From an uncultured Pseudoflavonifractor sp. (lineage in GTDB: Bacteria; Bacillota; Clostridia; Oscillospirales; Oscillospiraceae), in contig CANEAY010000015.1 of NCBI GenBank assembly GCA_947425785.1, positions 1 to 48,124 on the forward strand: a DNA stretch of 48,124 bases, written 5' to 3'. This document shows, in pieces, positions 8,741 through 16,081 of the stretch. The notes under the pieces are model-generated. The model searched no databases, was not told the DNA's origin, and saw only the letters and a list, made by a program, of their open reading frames with translations. The stretch's first letter is position 1. Each line of letters begins with the position of its first letter. The position numbers and the translations under genes are program-made.

Positions 8741-9790
8741 TCATTGAGGCATTCGGATCACGGCCTTGGTAATATTAGCCTTGTCTGAAACGCTTCGATC
8801 CATGGCATTTTGCAGGTCATCAAAATCGAAGATATCGGTTACCACGCCCTTCACATTGACCCGGCCGGCGGCCACCGCGTCAATGGCCATGGGATAGATG
8901 TGGCGGTAGCGGAACACTGATTTGAGGGTGAGCTCCTTGTCCAGGATCAAACTGGTGGGGAGATCCATCTGCCCGGAGGCGGCGTAGCCGACCAGAACGA
9001 TGGTGGAACCCTTCTTTACTGCCAAGACCGCCTGACAGGCTGCGGCCTCCACCCCCGACGTCTCAATGGCCAGGTCACAGCCAGCCTGTTGGGTAAGGCG
9101 GAGCAAGGCCTCCGGGGCATCCTCCGTACTGCTGTTGATAACGGCGTCTGCCCCCAGCTCCAACGCCTTTTGCAGCCGGGCGGGCTGTACATCCACCATA
9201 TAGACCCGGGAGACCCCTTCAGCCTTTAGAGCCATCATGCTCATCAAGCCGATGCAGCCAGCCCCAAAGACCACCGCAGACTGTCCTGCATGGGCGCCGC
9301 CTTGATTTGCGGCGTGAAAACCGACAGCCAGCGGCTCGATCAAGGCCCCCTCCAGGGTACTGACATGGTCGGGGAGTTTAAAACACAGATCGGCCTCGTG
9401 GGCGACATACTCCTGAAAAACGCCATCCACCGGAGGAGTTGCAAAAAAGATCACATCAGGACAGAGGTTGTACTCCCCTCTCCGGCAGAATTCACAGTGG
9501 CCGCAGGTTTTTCCCGGTTCCAGGGCTACCCGGTCGCCCACCTTCAGGTGCTTGACTGTCTTGCCTACCTCCACCACCACGCCGCCAGGCTCGTGGCCCA
9601 GGACAAAGGGAGGCTGTACCACATAGGGCCCAATGGCGCCAGTCTCGTAATAATGCAGGTCACTGCCGCAGATCCCTACATACTCCAGCTTGACCAGAAC
9701 CTCATTATCCTTGGGCTGGGGGATATCCCGGGTCTCATAGCCAATTTTGCCGATACCGAGCATGATGCCGACTTTCATTGTACCCTTCAT
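8741..9790 (-). CDS. Zinc-dependent polyol dehydrogenase (sorbitol/L-iditol dehydrogenase family)
   Basis: Medium-chain NAD(P)-dependent dehydrogenase, oxidising a polyol or sugar hydroxyl to a ketone. Catalytic-zinc motifs CGSDLHYYE and GHEPGGVVVEVG lie in the first 75 residues. The structural-zinc loop CGHCEFCRRGEYNLC follows near residue 95, and the nucleotide fold shows VFGAGCIGLMSMM. 349 aa matches sorbitol dehydrogenases. ATG at 9790 is chosen because GAGGTGA lies 5 bases upstream; an in-frame GTG nine bases earlier is part of that ribosome binding site. Promoter and candidate ROK operator are just upstream. It heads the adh-tctC-tctB-tctA operon. Substrate unknown; xylitol, sorbitol or an inositol-like compound are options. 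Confidence 0.88.
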   Translation of the reverse strand: MKGTMKVGIMLGIGKIGYETRDIPQPKDNEVLVKLEYVGICGSDLHYYETGAIGPYVVQPPFVLGHEPGGVVVEVGKTVKHLKVGDRVALEPGKTCGHCEFCRRGEYNLCPDVIFFATPPVDGVFQEYVAHEADLCFKLPDHVSTLEGALIEPLAVGFHAANQGGAHAGQSAVVFGAGCIGLMSMMALKAEGVSRVYMVDVQPARLQKALELGADAVINSSTEDAPEALLRLTQQAGCDLAIETSGVEAAACQAVLAVKKGSTIVLVGYAASGQMDLPTSLILDKELTLKSVFRYRHIYPMAIDAVAAGRVNVKGVVTDIFDFDDLQNAMDRSVSDKANITKAVIRMPQ

Positions 9791-9815
9791 GATGCTCACC
9801 TCGATTTAAAAATAG

Positions 9816-9824
9816 TTTTATAAA
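9816..9824 (-). promoter_or_regulatory. Candidate ROK operator, site B
   Basis: TTTATAAAA on the minus strand, about 12 bases downstream of the predicted start of the dehydrogenase-tct transcript. It is identical to sites A and C over 9 bases. CTTTATAAAA is shared with site C. Confidence 0.6.
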
Positions 9825-9843
9825 GCATTTATGAAATTAATTA

Positions 9844-9873
9844 TATTAAAAGCGCCCCGACCCAAAATGTCAA
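9844..9873 (-). promoter_or_regulatory. Promoter of the dehydrogenase-tct operon
   Basis: On the minus strand a perfect TTGACA (9868-9873), an 18-base spacer and TTAATA (9844-9849) in a T/A-rich -10 region. Predicted start near 9836. Confidence 0.65.
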
Positions 9874-9952
9874 GGCCTTTTAACAATGTTTGTAATATTT
9901 TACAGGCGAGCCACCGCTTTTTTGTAGAAAACGACGAAGGCGCGCCCCCGGA

Positions 9953-11080
9953 TCAGAGACTTTCCAGGAAGTTTTCTATTTGGAGAAGAGAGGCGCCCAG
10001 AGCGGCGGCCTCGTATTTGTATTTGCAGGGTTTAAAGTAATCCGCATTTTGGTCAAAAGTATTCCGGGCGGCCAGAATGGAGCGGAACAGCTGGACGTGC
10101 TCCCCCAGGAAGCTGCCCACATAGCCGCCCACGATAACGTCACAATCAAAGCTCATTTCCAAGTTGTTCACTACAATGGCCAGCCAGTTCAGATATTCCA
10201 GCCAGGCAGTCTTTATCTCCGGGTCACCGGCACGCAGCCGGTCGAAGAAGAGCTCCAGGCTCCCGTTTGCCAGCTCCGCCAGCCGCTTGGCGGAACAGTA
10301 GGAGTCCACGCAGCCCAGCTTCCCGCAGTAGCAGGGGCGGCCGTCGGGGATCAGGGTGGTGTGCCCGAACTCCCCTGCCCGAAGGTGATTGCCTGTATAC
10401 AGCTGCCCACCGGTGAGGATGGCACCGCCCACGCTGTTGCTTAAAGACAGGTAAAGGGTACTGCGAGGGCCATCCTGACCCCGCAGCTCGGCAAAACCGG
10501 CGGCATTTGCATCGTTGATAAAAACACAGGGGAAGGGCATATGGCGGCGGAACTCCTCCAGGGGAGTATCACGCAGATCCAGGGCGTGAGAGTAGGTGAG
10601 GATATCCGCCTTGACGTCAACGATACCGGGCAGGGAAACACCCAGGCCCAAAATGCGCTCCTTCGGATAGTTCGCAGAGGCCACAAAGGCCAGGATCTCC
10701 GATGCGACCGTTTGAAAATATGCCTCTTCCAGAGAAAAGGCCAGCTTTTTTCGTGTATACTGGATCAGGTCACCGGAGAGATTGGTGAGCACCAGGCCGA
10801 TGTGCTTCTGCGTGATGTCCAGACCGACGGCCAGGTGCGCGTCCCGGTTGGGCGCCAGGGCCTTGGCCTTCCGGCCGCCGGTGGATTCAAAGGAGCCTAC
10901 CTCCTGTACCAGCCCCAGGGCGGCCAGCTCCTTCACGTTTTGAAGCACAGTGGGCCAGCTCACGTCCAGCTTTTGGGCCAGTTCACGCTGCGAGATGCGC
11001 TCACAGGCCAAAATGCTCCGAATAGTATTCAGCCGGTTGATTTTTCGAACCTCCTGATTGCTCGCCCGTTTCTGATCCAC
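9953..11080 (-). CDS. ROK-family transcriptional repressor
   Basis: DNA-binding sugar sensor of the NagC/XylR type. An N-terminal winged HTH (about residues 10-65, SQRELAQKLDVSWPTVLQN) precedes a ROK domain with LAVGLDITQKHIG, GLGVSLPGIVD and the zinc motif CYCGKLGCVDSYC. About 375 aa is usual for ROK repressors. GTG at 11080 is preferred since AAGGA is 8 bases upstream; an earlier in-frame GTG at 11089 almost touches that site. It sits upstream of the polyol dehydrogenase/transporter operon, and its own promoter carries the same TTTATAAAA word as two neighbouring promoters, so it probably represses all three units until a sugar ligand binds. Confidence 0.9.
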   Translation of the reverse strand: MDQKRASNQEVRKINRLNTIRSILACERISQRELAQKLDVSWPTVLQNVKELAALGLVQEVGSFESTGGRKAKALAPNRDAHLAVGLDITQKHIGLVLTNLSGDLIQYTRKKLAFSLEEAYFQTVASEILAFVASANYPKERILGLGVSLPGIVDVKADILTYSHALDLRDTPLEEFRRHMPFPCVFINDANAAGFAELRGQDGPRSTLYLSLSNSVGGAILTGGQLYTGNHLRAGEFGHTTLIPDGRPCYCGKLGCVDSYCSAKRLAELANGSLELFFDRLRAGDPEIKTAWLEYLNWLAIVVNNLEMSFDCDVIVGGYVGSFLGEHVQLFRSILAARNTFDQNADYFKPCKYKYEAAALGASLLQIENFLESL

Positions 11081-11101
11081 ACCAAACACATCCTTAGTAT
11101 A

Positions 11102-11110
11102 TTTTATAAA
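11102..11110 (-). promoter_or_regulatory. Candidate ROK operator, site C (autoregulation)
   Basis: TTTATAAAA on the minus strand, immediately downstream of the predicted ROK transcription start. The flanks form a wider dyad: on the plus strand TTAGT at 11094-11098 and AGTAA at 11113-11117, recalling XylR-type TTAGT...ACTAA operators. Confidence 0.6.
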
Positions 11111-11121
11111 GTAGTAAGATT

Positions 11122-11150
11122 ACTATATCAGGAATACGGAACAATGGCAA
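11122..11150 (-). promoter_or_regulatory. Promoter of the ROK repressor gene
   Basis: On the minus strand TTGCCA (11145-11150), a 17-base spacer and TATAGT (11122-11127). Predicted start near 11115. Confidence 0.7.
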
Positions 11151-11209
11151 GGAAAATTTCCGTTGTGGATATTCTGTTCAGAAGAAGGAGGCCCCACGTC
11201 ATTTTTTTG

Positions 11210-11249
11210 CCCCTCCCGCATAAAGTGTACCATTCTTCCTTGGGAGGGG
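11210..11249 (+). promoter_or_regulatory. Stem masking the ribosome binding site of the deacetylase gene
   Basis: CCCCTCCC (11210-11217) is fully complementary to GGGAGGGG (11242-11249), which is the ribosome binding site for the GTG at 11255. The 8-bp GC stem could hold translation low if the mRNA starts upstream. The transcription start is not visible. Confidence 0.4.
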
Positions 11250-11254
11250 TCGAT

Positions 11255-12022
11255 GTGAAATTCTTTTTTTTAAACCGTCGTCGGATCACGGCGGCGGCCT
11301 GTGCCCTGGCGGCGGTACTGATGTTTACGGCGGTGAATGTGCCGGCGGTGGTGGTGTCGGCCAGCAACCGGCAGCTGCCCATCTACTGCGTGGAGCGGGA
11401 TCAAAAGATGGTCTCCATTTCCTTTGACGCCGCCTGGGGCAACGAAGACACCCAGCAGCTCATCGACATTTTGGGCAAATATAACGTCAAGGCCACCTTT
11501 TTCGTGGTGGGGGAATGGGTGGACAAATACCCGGAGTCGGTGAAGGCGCTCCACGACGCGGGCCACGAGGTGATGAACCACTCCAACGACCACGCCCATA
11601 TGTCCCAGCTCAGCCGGGATGAGATCATTGCCGACGTGAATGCCTGCAACGACAAGATCGAGGCGGTGACCGGCGTCCGGCCCACCCTCGTCCGGCCCCC
11701 CTACGGGGAGTATGACGACAACGTCATCACCTCCATCCGGGCGGCGGGGATGGAGCCCATTCAGTGGGATGTGGACTCCCTGGACTGGAAGGACTTGGCC
11801 GCGGATGAGATCACCAAGCGGGTGACGGGAAAGGTGCAGGCGGGCTCCATCGTGCTTTTCCACAACGCCGCCCTCCACACCCCGGAGGCCCTGCCCGCCA
11901 TTCTGGAGACCCTGCTGGGCCAGGGCTATACCTTTGTGCCCATCTCCCAGCTCATATTGCCCGGGGAATACAATGTGGATTATACCATTGACCATACAGG
12001 AAAGCAGTGTGGGGCAAAATAG
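11255..12022 (+). CDS. pdaB: Polysaccharide deacetylase, PdaB-like sporulation protein
   Basis: NodB-fold carbohydrate esterase, probably acting on peptidoglycan or spore envelope sugars. An N-terminal signal anchor (residues about 10-33, ITAAACALAAVLMF) precedes the NodB domain. SFDAAWGNEDT is the PdaB form of the first motif, HSNDHAHM the metal-binding H-x3-H motif, and RPPYGEYD the third motif. 255 aa fits PdaB. GTG at 11255 is used because GGGAGGGG lies 5 bases upstream; the open frame further upstream runs antisense to the ROK gene and is not coding. This suggests an endospore-forming lineage. It stands alone between the ROK gene and the convergent regulators. Confidence 0.85.
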   Translation: MKFFFLNRRRITAAACALAAVLMFTAVNVPAVVVSASNRQLPIYCVERDQKMVSISFDAAWGNEDTQQLIDILGKYNVKATFFVVGEWVDKYPESVKALHDAGHEVMNHSNDHAHMSQLSRDEIIADVNACNDKIEAVTGVRPTLVRPPYGEYDDNVITSIRAAGMEPIQWDVDSLDWKDLAADEITKRVTGKVQAGSIVLFHNAALHTPEALPAILETLLGQGYTFVPISQLILPGEYNVDYTIDHTGKQCGAK

Positions 12023-12032
12023 GGATAAGCAG

Positions 12033-12066
12033 AAAAAACGGAAGGCATTTATGCCTTCCGTTTTTT
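12033..12066. terminator. Bidirectional terminator, pdaB / sigma-54 activator
   Basis: A perfect 16-bp stem (12033-12048 with 12051-12066) begins with six A and ends with six T around CGGAAGGCAT. It serves both convergent genes. Confidence 0.92.
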
Positions 12067-12069
12067 GTT

Positions 12070-13047
12070 TCAGTCAAGGCCTCCGTGTCGGGTGAGGCCC
12101 AGCTCCGTGCGCTTTTTATTCAGTGTCCGCAGACTGATGCCCAGTTCCAGGGCGGCGGTGTGGAGGTCGGGGGTCTGATCCAGCACGGTGCGCAGATAGG
12201 AGGTCTCAAAATCCCGCAGGGCCTCCTTCAGCGGTTTGTGGCTCGGAGCGCTGGGGCGGGGGGAACTCAGATCCTCGCACTGGATGGAATGGGAGACCTG
12301 CCGGATGCACTCCTCCACCCCCTCAGGGGTATCTCCCCAGAAGCACAGCTGCTGGGTAAAGTTTTCCACTTCCCGGATGTTCCCCATCCAGTCCAGAGCG
12401 GTGAGCCGCTCCATCTGCTCCGGGGTGAGCTGTATCTGCTCCCGTTCTATACCGTACTCTTCGGCATATTTTTGAATGAAATAGTCTATCAGGTCAGGGA
12501 CATCCTCCCGCCGCTCCCGCAGAGGCGGGATATAGATCCGGGAGACGCAGAGCCGGTAGTAGAGATCCTGGCGGAAGGCCCCCTCCTTGATGAGCTGCCG
12601 GGGATCCCGGCCGGCGGTGCTGATGACCCGGGTCTCTATCTTTCTGCTTTCCAGGCCGCCGATGGGGATGATGGTGCGGTTTTGAAGAAAGTGGAGGAGG
12701 AGCACCTGGTTTTCCAGGGACAATTCATTGATCTCATCAAAGAGGATGGTACCGTGGTTGGCTGCCTCCAGAAGGCCCACCTTCCGCTTGCTGGAGGCGC
12801 CGGTAAAGGCGTTGGGCATATAGCCAAACAGCTCTGAAGAAAAGAGCTCGGCGGGGATGGCGTTGCAGTCCACCCGGACAAAGGGAGACCGGGTCTGGAT
12901 ACGCTCCGCCAGCCAGCTCTTTCCCACCCCGGACTCGCCGTAGACGAGCACGGAAACGTTGGAGGAGGCCAGGCAGCGGGCGGTGGCGTAGACCTGGGTC
13001 ATGGCCGGAGAGCGGAGGATCAGGCCGTCAGAGGGTTCAGATACCAT
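12070..13047 (-). CDS. Sensor-less sigma-54-dependent activator (AAA+/Fis HTH)
   Basis: Enhancer-binding ATPase that remodels sigma-54 RNA polymerase. The AAA+ domain starts almost at residue 10 with no sensory domain before it. Walker A GESGVGKS, a sigma-54 contact loop NAFTGA (variant first residue of GAFTGA), Walker B ILFDEI, FRQDLYYRL with Arg fingers, and GNIREVENF are visible. A Fis-type HTH closes the 325-aa protein (TAALELGISLRTLNKKR). Its ATG overlaps the end of the upstream activator gene by 11 bases, so they are co-translated. Such sensor-less partners can form mixed hexamers (as in HrpR/HrpS) or be controlled by amount. The target is probably the divergent -24/-12 promoter at 14805. 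Confidence 0.88.
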   Translation of the reverse strand: MVSEPSDGLILRSPAMTQVYATARCLASSNVSVLVYGESGVGKSWLAERIQTRSPFVRVDCNAIPAELFSSELFGYMPNAFTGASSKRKVGLLEAANHGTILFDEINELSLENQVLLLHFLQNRTIIPIGGLESRKIETRVISTAGRDPRQLIKEGAFRQDLYYRLCVSRIYIPPLRERREDVPDLIDYFIQKYAEEYGIEREQIQLTPEQMERLTALDWMGNIREVENFTQQLCFWGDTPEGVEECIRQVSHSIQCEDLSSPRPSAPSHKPLKEALRDFETSYLRTVLDQTPDLHTAALELGISLRTLNKKRTELGLTRHGGLD

Positions 13048-14440
13048 AGCGTTTCCTCTTTTTCGAAAGGGTGGAGGCGTCCACCCCTAGCTCCTCTGCT
13101 GCCTGGGCGGCAGTGCCGCAGCGGGCCAGGGCCTCCCGGATGAGCTTGGCCTCCAGAAGCTCCACCGACTGCTTCAGGGTGGTGGCACCGGCATCCTGGA
13201 TGGAGTGGGCCGTCTCGTCAAAGGCCAGCTGCTGCATCTCTGGGGGAAGCTGGTCAGGGGTGATGGTGCTGCGCTGACACAGGGTGGTCAAGCTGTCCAT
13301 GCAGTGCTGCAGTTCCCGGACATTGCCCGGCCATTCATATTTGTAAAAGACCTGGATAACGTCGCTGGACAGGTACTTTTCCGTATGCTTTTTCTGGTTG
13401 TAGTGATTGAGAAAATGGGTGGCCAGAAGAGGGATGTCGTCCCGGCGTTTACGCAGGGGCGGCAGGGTCAGCTCCACGGTGTTCAGCCGGTAGTAGAGAT
13501 CCAGCCGGAACTTCCGCTCCCGCACCAGCTGCTTGAGATCCCGGTTGGTGGCGCAGATAATGCGGAAATCCACCGGGATGGGCTCCACTGCGCCGATGGC
13601 GCGCACCTGTTTGTCCTGGATGACCTGAAGGAGCTTGGCCTGGACGTCCAGGGGCAGCTCACCGATCTCGTCCAGGAAGAGGGTGCCCTTGTTGGCCAGC
13701 TGGATAAGGCCCTCTTTCCCCTGCCGGGAGGCGCCGGTAAAGGAGCCGGGGGTATAGCCGAACAGCTCCGACTCAAAGAGGGGCGGAGGGATGGTGGCCA
13801 TATTCACATGGATAAAGTTTTCGTCCCGGCGGGGGCTGTTCTGGTGGATGAACCGGGCCAGCACGTCCTTGCCGGTGCCCGACTCCCCCGTCAGCAGCAC
13901 CGAGACCGGGGTGGCAGCCAGGCGCAGGGCCTTGCCGTAGATGTCGTACATTTGCTTATCGGCGATGATGATATCGCTGCCCAGGCTCTGCTTTACCTGC
14001 AAATTCTGCAGGTGGGCCTCCAGGGCCAGAATGTGGCTGTTGGACTGGGACAGCTGCTCCTGGGCCTGCATGAGCTCGCTGTAGTTGGTGATGGTGTAGA
14101 CGATGTAGTCGATCTCGCCCCCCTCGTTGAGGATGGGCCGGGCAGTGGTGATGGTGTAATCCGCCGTGTGATAGCGCACCACCTGGGTGAGGGTCTGCTT
14201 GGTCTCCATGATAATGTCGATCATGGTTCGGGCGGTGGGAAGGTCAATGTCCTCCCGCTGGGAGATCAGGCGCACATTGCGCCCAAAGTATTGGGTCATA
14301 TCGAACTTGGCCAGCTGACTGTAATATTTGTTTGACCAGATGATGGTGCCCTTGTTGTCCACGATGATAAGGCCGATGTCCAGCGCGTCATAGATGCGGG
14401 CCACATCCCTCATTCGGATGTGGGGTATTTTCGGTTCCAT
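13037..14440 (-). CDS. PAS-domain sigma-54-dependent activator (AAA+/Fis HTH)
   Basis: 467-aa enhancer-binding protein. A PAS domain is at about residues 10-110 (ALDIGLIIVDNKGTIIWSN), followed by a short coiled linker. The AAA+ domain, about 150-385, has GESGTGKD, GSFTGA, LFLDEIGEL, CATNRDL, FRLDLYYRL and PGNVRELQH. The C-terminal Fis-type HTH is TAAQAAEELGVDASTL. The ATG at 14440 has AAGGGGG about 9 bases upstream; the longer open frame upstream lacks a suitable site. The PAS domain suggests sensing of a small ligand or redox state. It is divergent from the acyl-CoA dehydrogenase operon, which has a strong sigma-54 promoter, so regulation of that operon is very likely. Confidence 0.92.
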   Translation of the reverse strand: MEPKIPHIRMRDVARIYDALDIGLIIVDNKGTIIWSNKYYSQLAKFDMTQYFGRNVRLISQREDIDLPTARTMIDIIMETKQTLTQVVRYHTADYTITTARPILNEGGEIDYIVYTITNYSELMQAQEQLSQSNSHILALEAHLQNLQVKQSLGSDIIIADKQMYDIYGKALRLAATPVSVLLTGESGTGKDVLARFIHQNSPRRDENFIHVNMATIPPPLFESELFGYTPGSFTGASRQGKEGLIQLANKGTLFLDEIGELPLDVQAKLLQVIQDKQVRAIGAVEPIPVDFRIICATNRDLKQLVRERKFRLDLYYRLNTVELTLPPLRKRRDDIPLLATHFLNHYNQKKHTEKYLSSDVIQVFYKYEWPGNVRELQHCMDSLTTLCQRSTITPDQLPPEMQQLAFDETAHSIQDAGATTLKQSVELLEAKLIREALARCGTAAQAAEELGVDASTLSKKRKRYGI

Positions 14441-14495
14441 AGCGCTATGCCCCCTTCTTCCGGCCACCCCCGCCAAAGGAGGAAGGGACAGCCAA

Positions 14496-14551
14496 AATTG
14501 AAAAAAATCAATTCTGACCCAAGAATAACACATATATTGAAAAATTTCAAT
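14496..14551. promoter_or_regulatory. Two related palindromes, candidate enhancer/autoregulatory sites
   Basis: AATTGAAAAAAATCAATT (14496-14513) and ATTGAAAAATTTCAAT (14536-14551) share TTGA...TCAA half-sites, with centres 39 bases apart. One lies just downstream of the predicted activator-gene start and the other overlaps its -35 element. Both are roughly 255-310 bases upstream of the -24/-12 promoter, a usual distance for sigma-54 enhancers. Confidence 0.5.
14522..14550 (-). promoter_or_regulatory. Promoter of the sigma-54 activator pair
   Basis: On the minus strand TTGAAA (14545-14550), a 17-base spacer and TATTCT (14522-14527). Predicted start near 14515, leaving a leader of about 75 bases. 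Confidence 0.65.
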
Positions 14552-14608
14552 CATTTTCCGGCGGCAGGCCACAAAAAATCAAAAACATTGTGAAAGTAAA
14601 AACGTTAA

Positions 14609-14654
14609 TTTTTTGCCGAATTTTCCAATCTGAACGGAAAACAGCGGCAAAAAA
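14609..14654. repeat. Nested inverted repeat in the regulator-operon gap
   Basis: Outer arms TTTTTTGCCG (14609-14618) and CGGCAAAAAA (14645-14654) enclose inner arms TTTTCC (14621-14626) and GGAAAA (14636-14641). A further pair, GTTAATTTTT (14604-14613) and AAAAATTAAC (14676-14685), surrounds it. It may be another regulator site or curved spacer DNA. The rest of the 450-base gap is AT-rich with no gene seen. Confidence 0.45.
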
Positions 14655-14804
14655 ACAGAACGGTAAAATTTGTCTAAAAATTAACGAAATTCAAAAAAGA
14701 AGGGGGTCATTTTTGCAATAAAGTTTATTATTTTCCCTGAAATCCCCATTATAAACAAGTTCATTTATGCGAAAAAGTTAAGAATTTTTATTGTACCTTA
14801 TTTT

Positions 14805-14821
14805 TTGGCACGGGACTTGCA
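14805..14821 (+). promoter_or_regulatory. Sigma-54 (-24/-12) promoter
   Basis: TTGGCACGGGACTTGCA matches the sigma-54 consensus TGGCAC-N5-TTGC exactly, with GG at 14807-14808 and GC at 14819-14820. Predicted start near 14832, about 59 bases before the acyl-CoA dehydrogenase ATG. Two sigma-54 activators are encoded divergently upstream. Confidence 0.93.
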
Positions 14822-14890
14822 CTATTAATTTACGCACGGAAATGCCGCAAAGGCACGATCCATTATTTATTACTTTAAGGAGGAATCGAG

Positions 14891-16054
14891 ATGGCCAACA
14901 AGTATTTCCTGACTGAAGAAGAAGAGATGATCCGCGACCTGGCGAAGAAATTTGCCGATGAAGTGGTGGCTCCTACCGTCACCGAGCTGGATCAGAAGCA
15001 CGCTTTTCCTGAGGAGCAGATCGCGCAGCTGGGCGAGATGGGCTTTTTGGGCGCTGAAGTGCCCGAGGAGTACGGCGGCGCCGGCCTGAACTGCCTGAGC
15101 CACATCCTGATCATGGAGGAGCTGGCCCGTCATTCCTCCTCCCTGGCCTCCATCATCGACGCCCACGCCGGTCTGGGCACCCAGCCCCTGCTGAAGGCGG
15201 GCACCGAGGAGCAGAAGCAGAAGTACCTGGTGCCTGCCGCCCAGGGCCAGACCCTGTGTGCCTTCGCCCTCACCGAGCCCCAGTCCGGCTCCGACTCCGG
15301 CGGGACTAAGACCACCGCCATCCTGGACGAGAAGACCAACGAGTGGGTCATCAACGGCACCAAGGCCTTCATTACCAACATCGGCTACGCCAAGACCTTC
15401 CTGGTGGCCTGCAAGACCGACCTGGAGGCCAAGGGCAGCCGCGGCATCAGCATCATCATTGTTGAGGAGGGCACCCCCGGCTTCACCGTGGGCAAGCCCG
15501 AGGAGAAGATGAGCAACCACAGCTCCTACAGCGGCGAGCTGTCCTTCCAGGACTGCCGGGTGCCCAAGGAGAACCTGGTGGGCGAGCTCAACCGGGGCTT
15601 CCCCCTGATGATGGCCTGCGTGGACGAGGGCCGTCTGGCCATCTCCGCCGTGGCTATCGGCATGGCCCAGGGCGTGTTGGAGCGTGCCACCCGTTACTCC
15701 AAGCAGCGCGTGGCCTTCGGCCATCCCATCTGCGAGTACCAGGGCATCTCCTTCAAGCTGGCTGAAATGGCTGCCGATATCGAGGCCTGCCGCATGATGC
15801 TCTACAATGTGTGCCGCATGAAGGAGGCCGGCCTTCCCTTCGCCACCGAAGCCACCATGGTGAAGATGCTCTCCTCCGAGATGTGCGTGAACGTCTGCGA
15901 CAAGGGCGTTCAGATCCTGGGCGGCTACGGCCTGTGCGAGGAGTATGAGGTGGAGCGGTTCTACCGGGACGCCAAGCTCCTCACCATCGGCGAGGGCACT
16001 TCCGAGATCTGCCGCATGATCGTCAGCGGCAGCGTCCTCAAGCAGTACGACTAA
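14891..16054 (+). CDS. Acyl-CoA dehydrogenase
   Basis: FAD enzyme forming or reducing an alpha-beta double bond in an acyl-CoA. N-terminal helical domain, then CAFALTEPQSGSDSGG (FAD/substrate segment near residue 125), GFPLMMACVDEGR near 240, and the C-terminal GEGTSEICRMIVSG with the usual catalytic-base region. 387 aa is near family size (about 380). AAGGAGG precedes the ATG. It is the first gene after the sigma-54 promoter. Codons are almost all C- or G-ending, suggesting high expression. No etfA/etfB is in the window, so its electron partner is elsewhere. It may work as a reductase of an enoyl-CoA in this anaerobe (inference). Confidence 0.93.
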   Translation: MANKYFLTEEEEMIRDLAKKFADEVVAPTVTELDQKHAFPEEQIAQLGEMGFLGAEVPEEYGGAGLNCLSHILIMEELARHSSSLASIIDAHAGLGTQPLLKAGTEEQKQKYLVPAAQGQTLCAFALTEPQSGSDSGGTKTTAILDEKTNEWVINGTKAFITNIGYAKTFLVACKTDLEAKGSRGISIIIVEEGTPGFTVGKPEEKMSNHSSYSGELSFQDCRVPKENLVGELNRGFPLMMACVDEGRLAISAVAIGMAQGVLERATRYSKQRVAFGHPICEYQGISFKLAEMAADIEACRMMLYNVCRMKEAGLPFATEATMVKMLSSEMCVNVCDKGVQILGGYGLCEEYEVERFYRDAKLLTIGEGTSEICRMIVSGSVLKQYD

Positions 16055-16081
16055 TTTAGAGAATCAGGAGGGAAAAGCTGT

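Noticed and set aside
10541-11254. N-terminal extension of the pdaB frame
   Set aside because: Antisense to the ROK gene; the GTG at 11255 has a ribosome binding site and a signal anchor directly after it.
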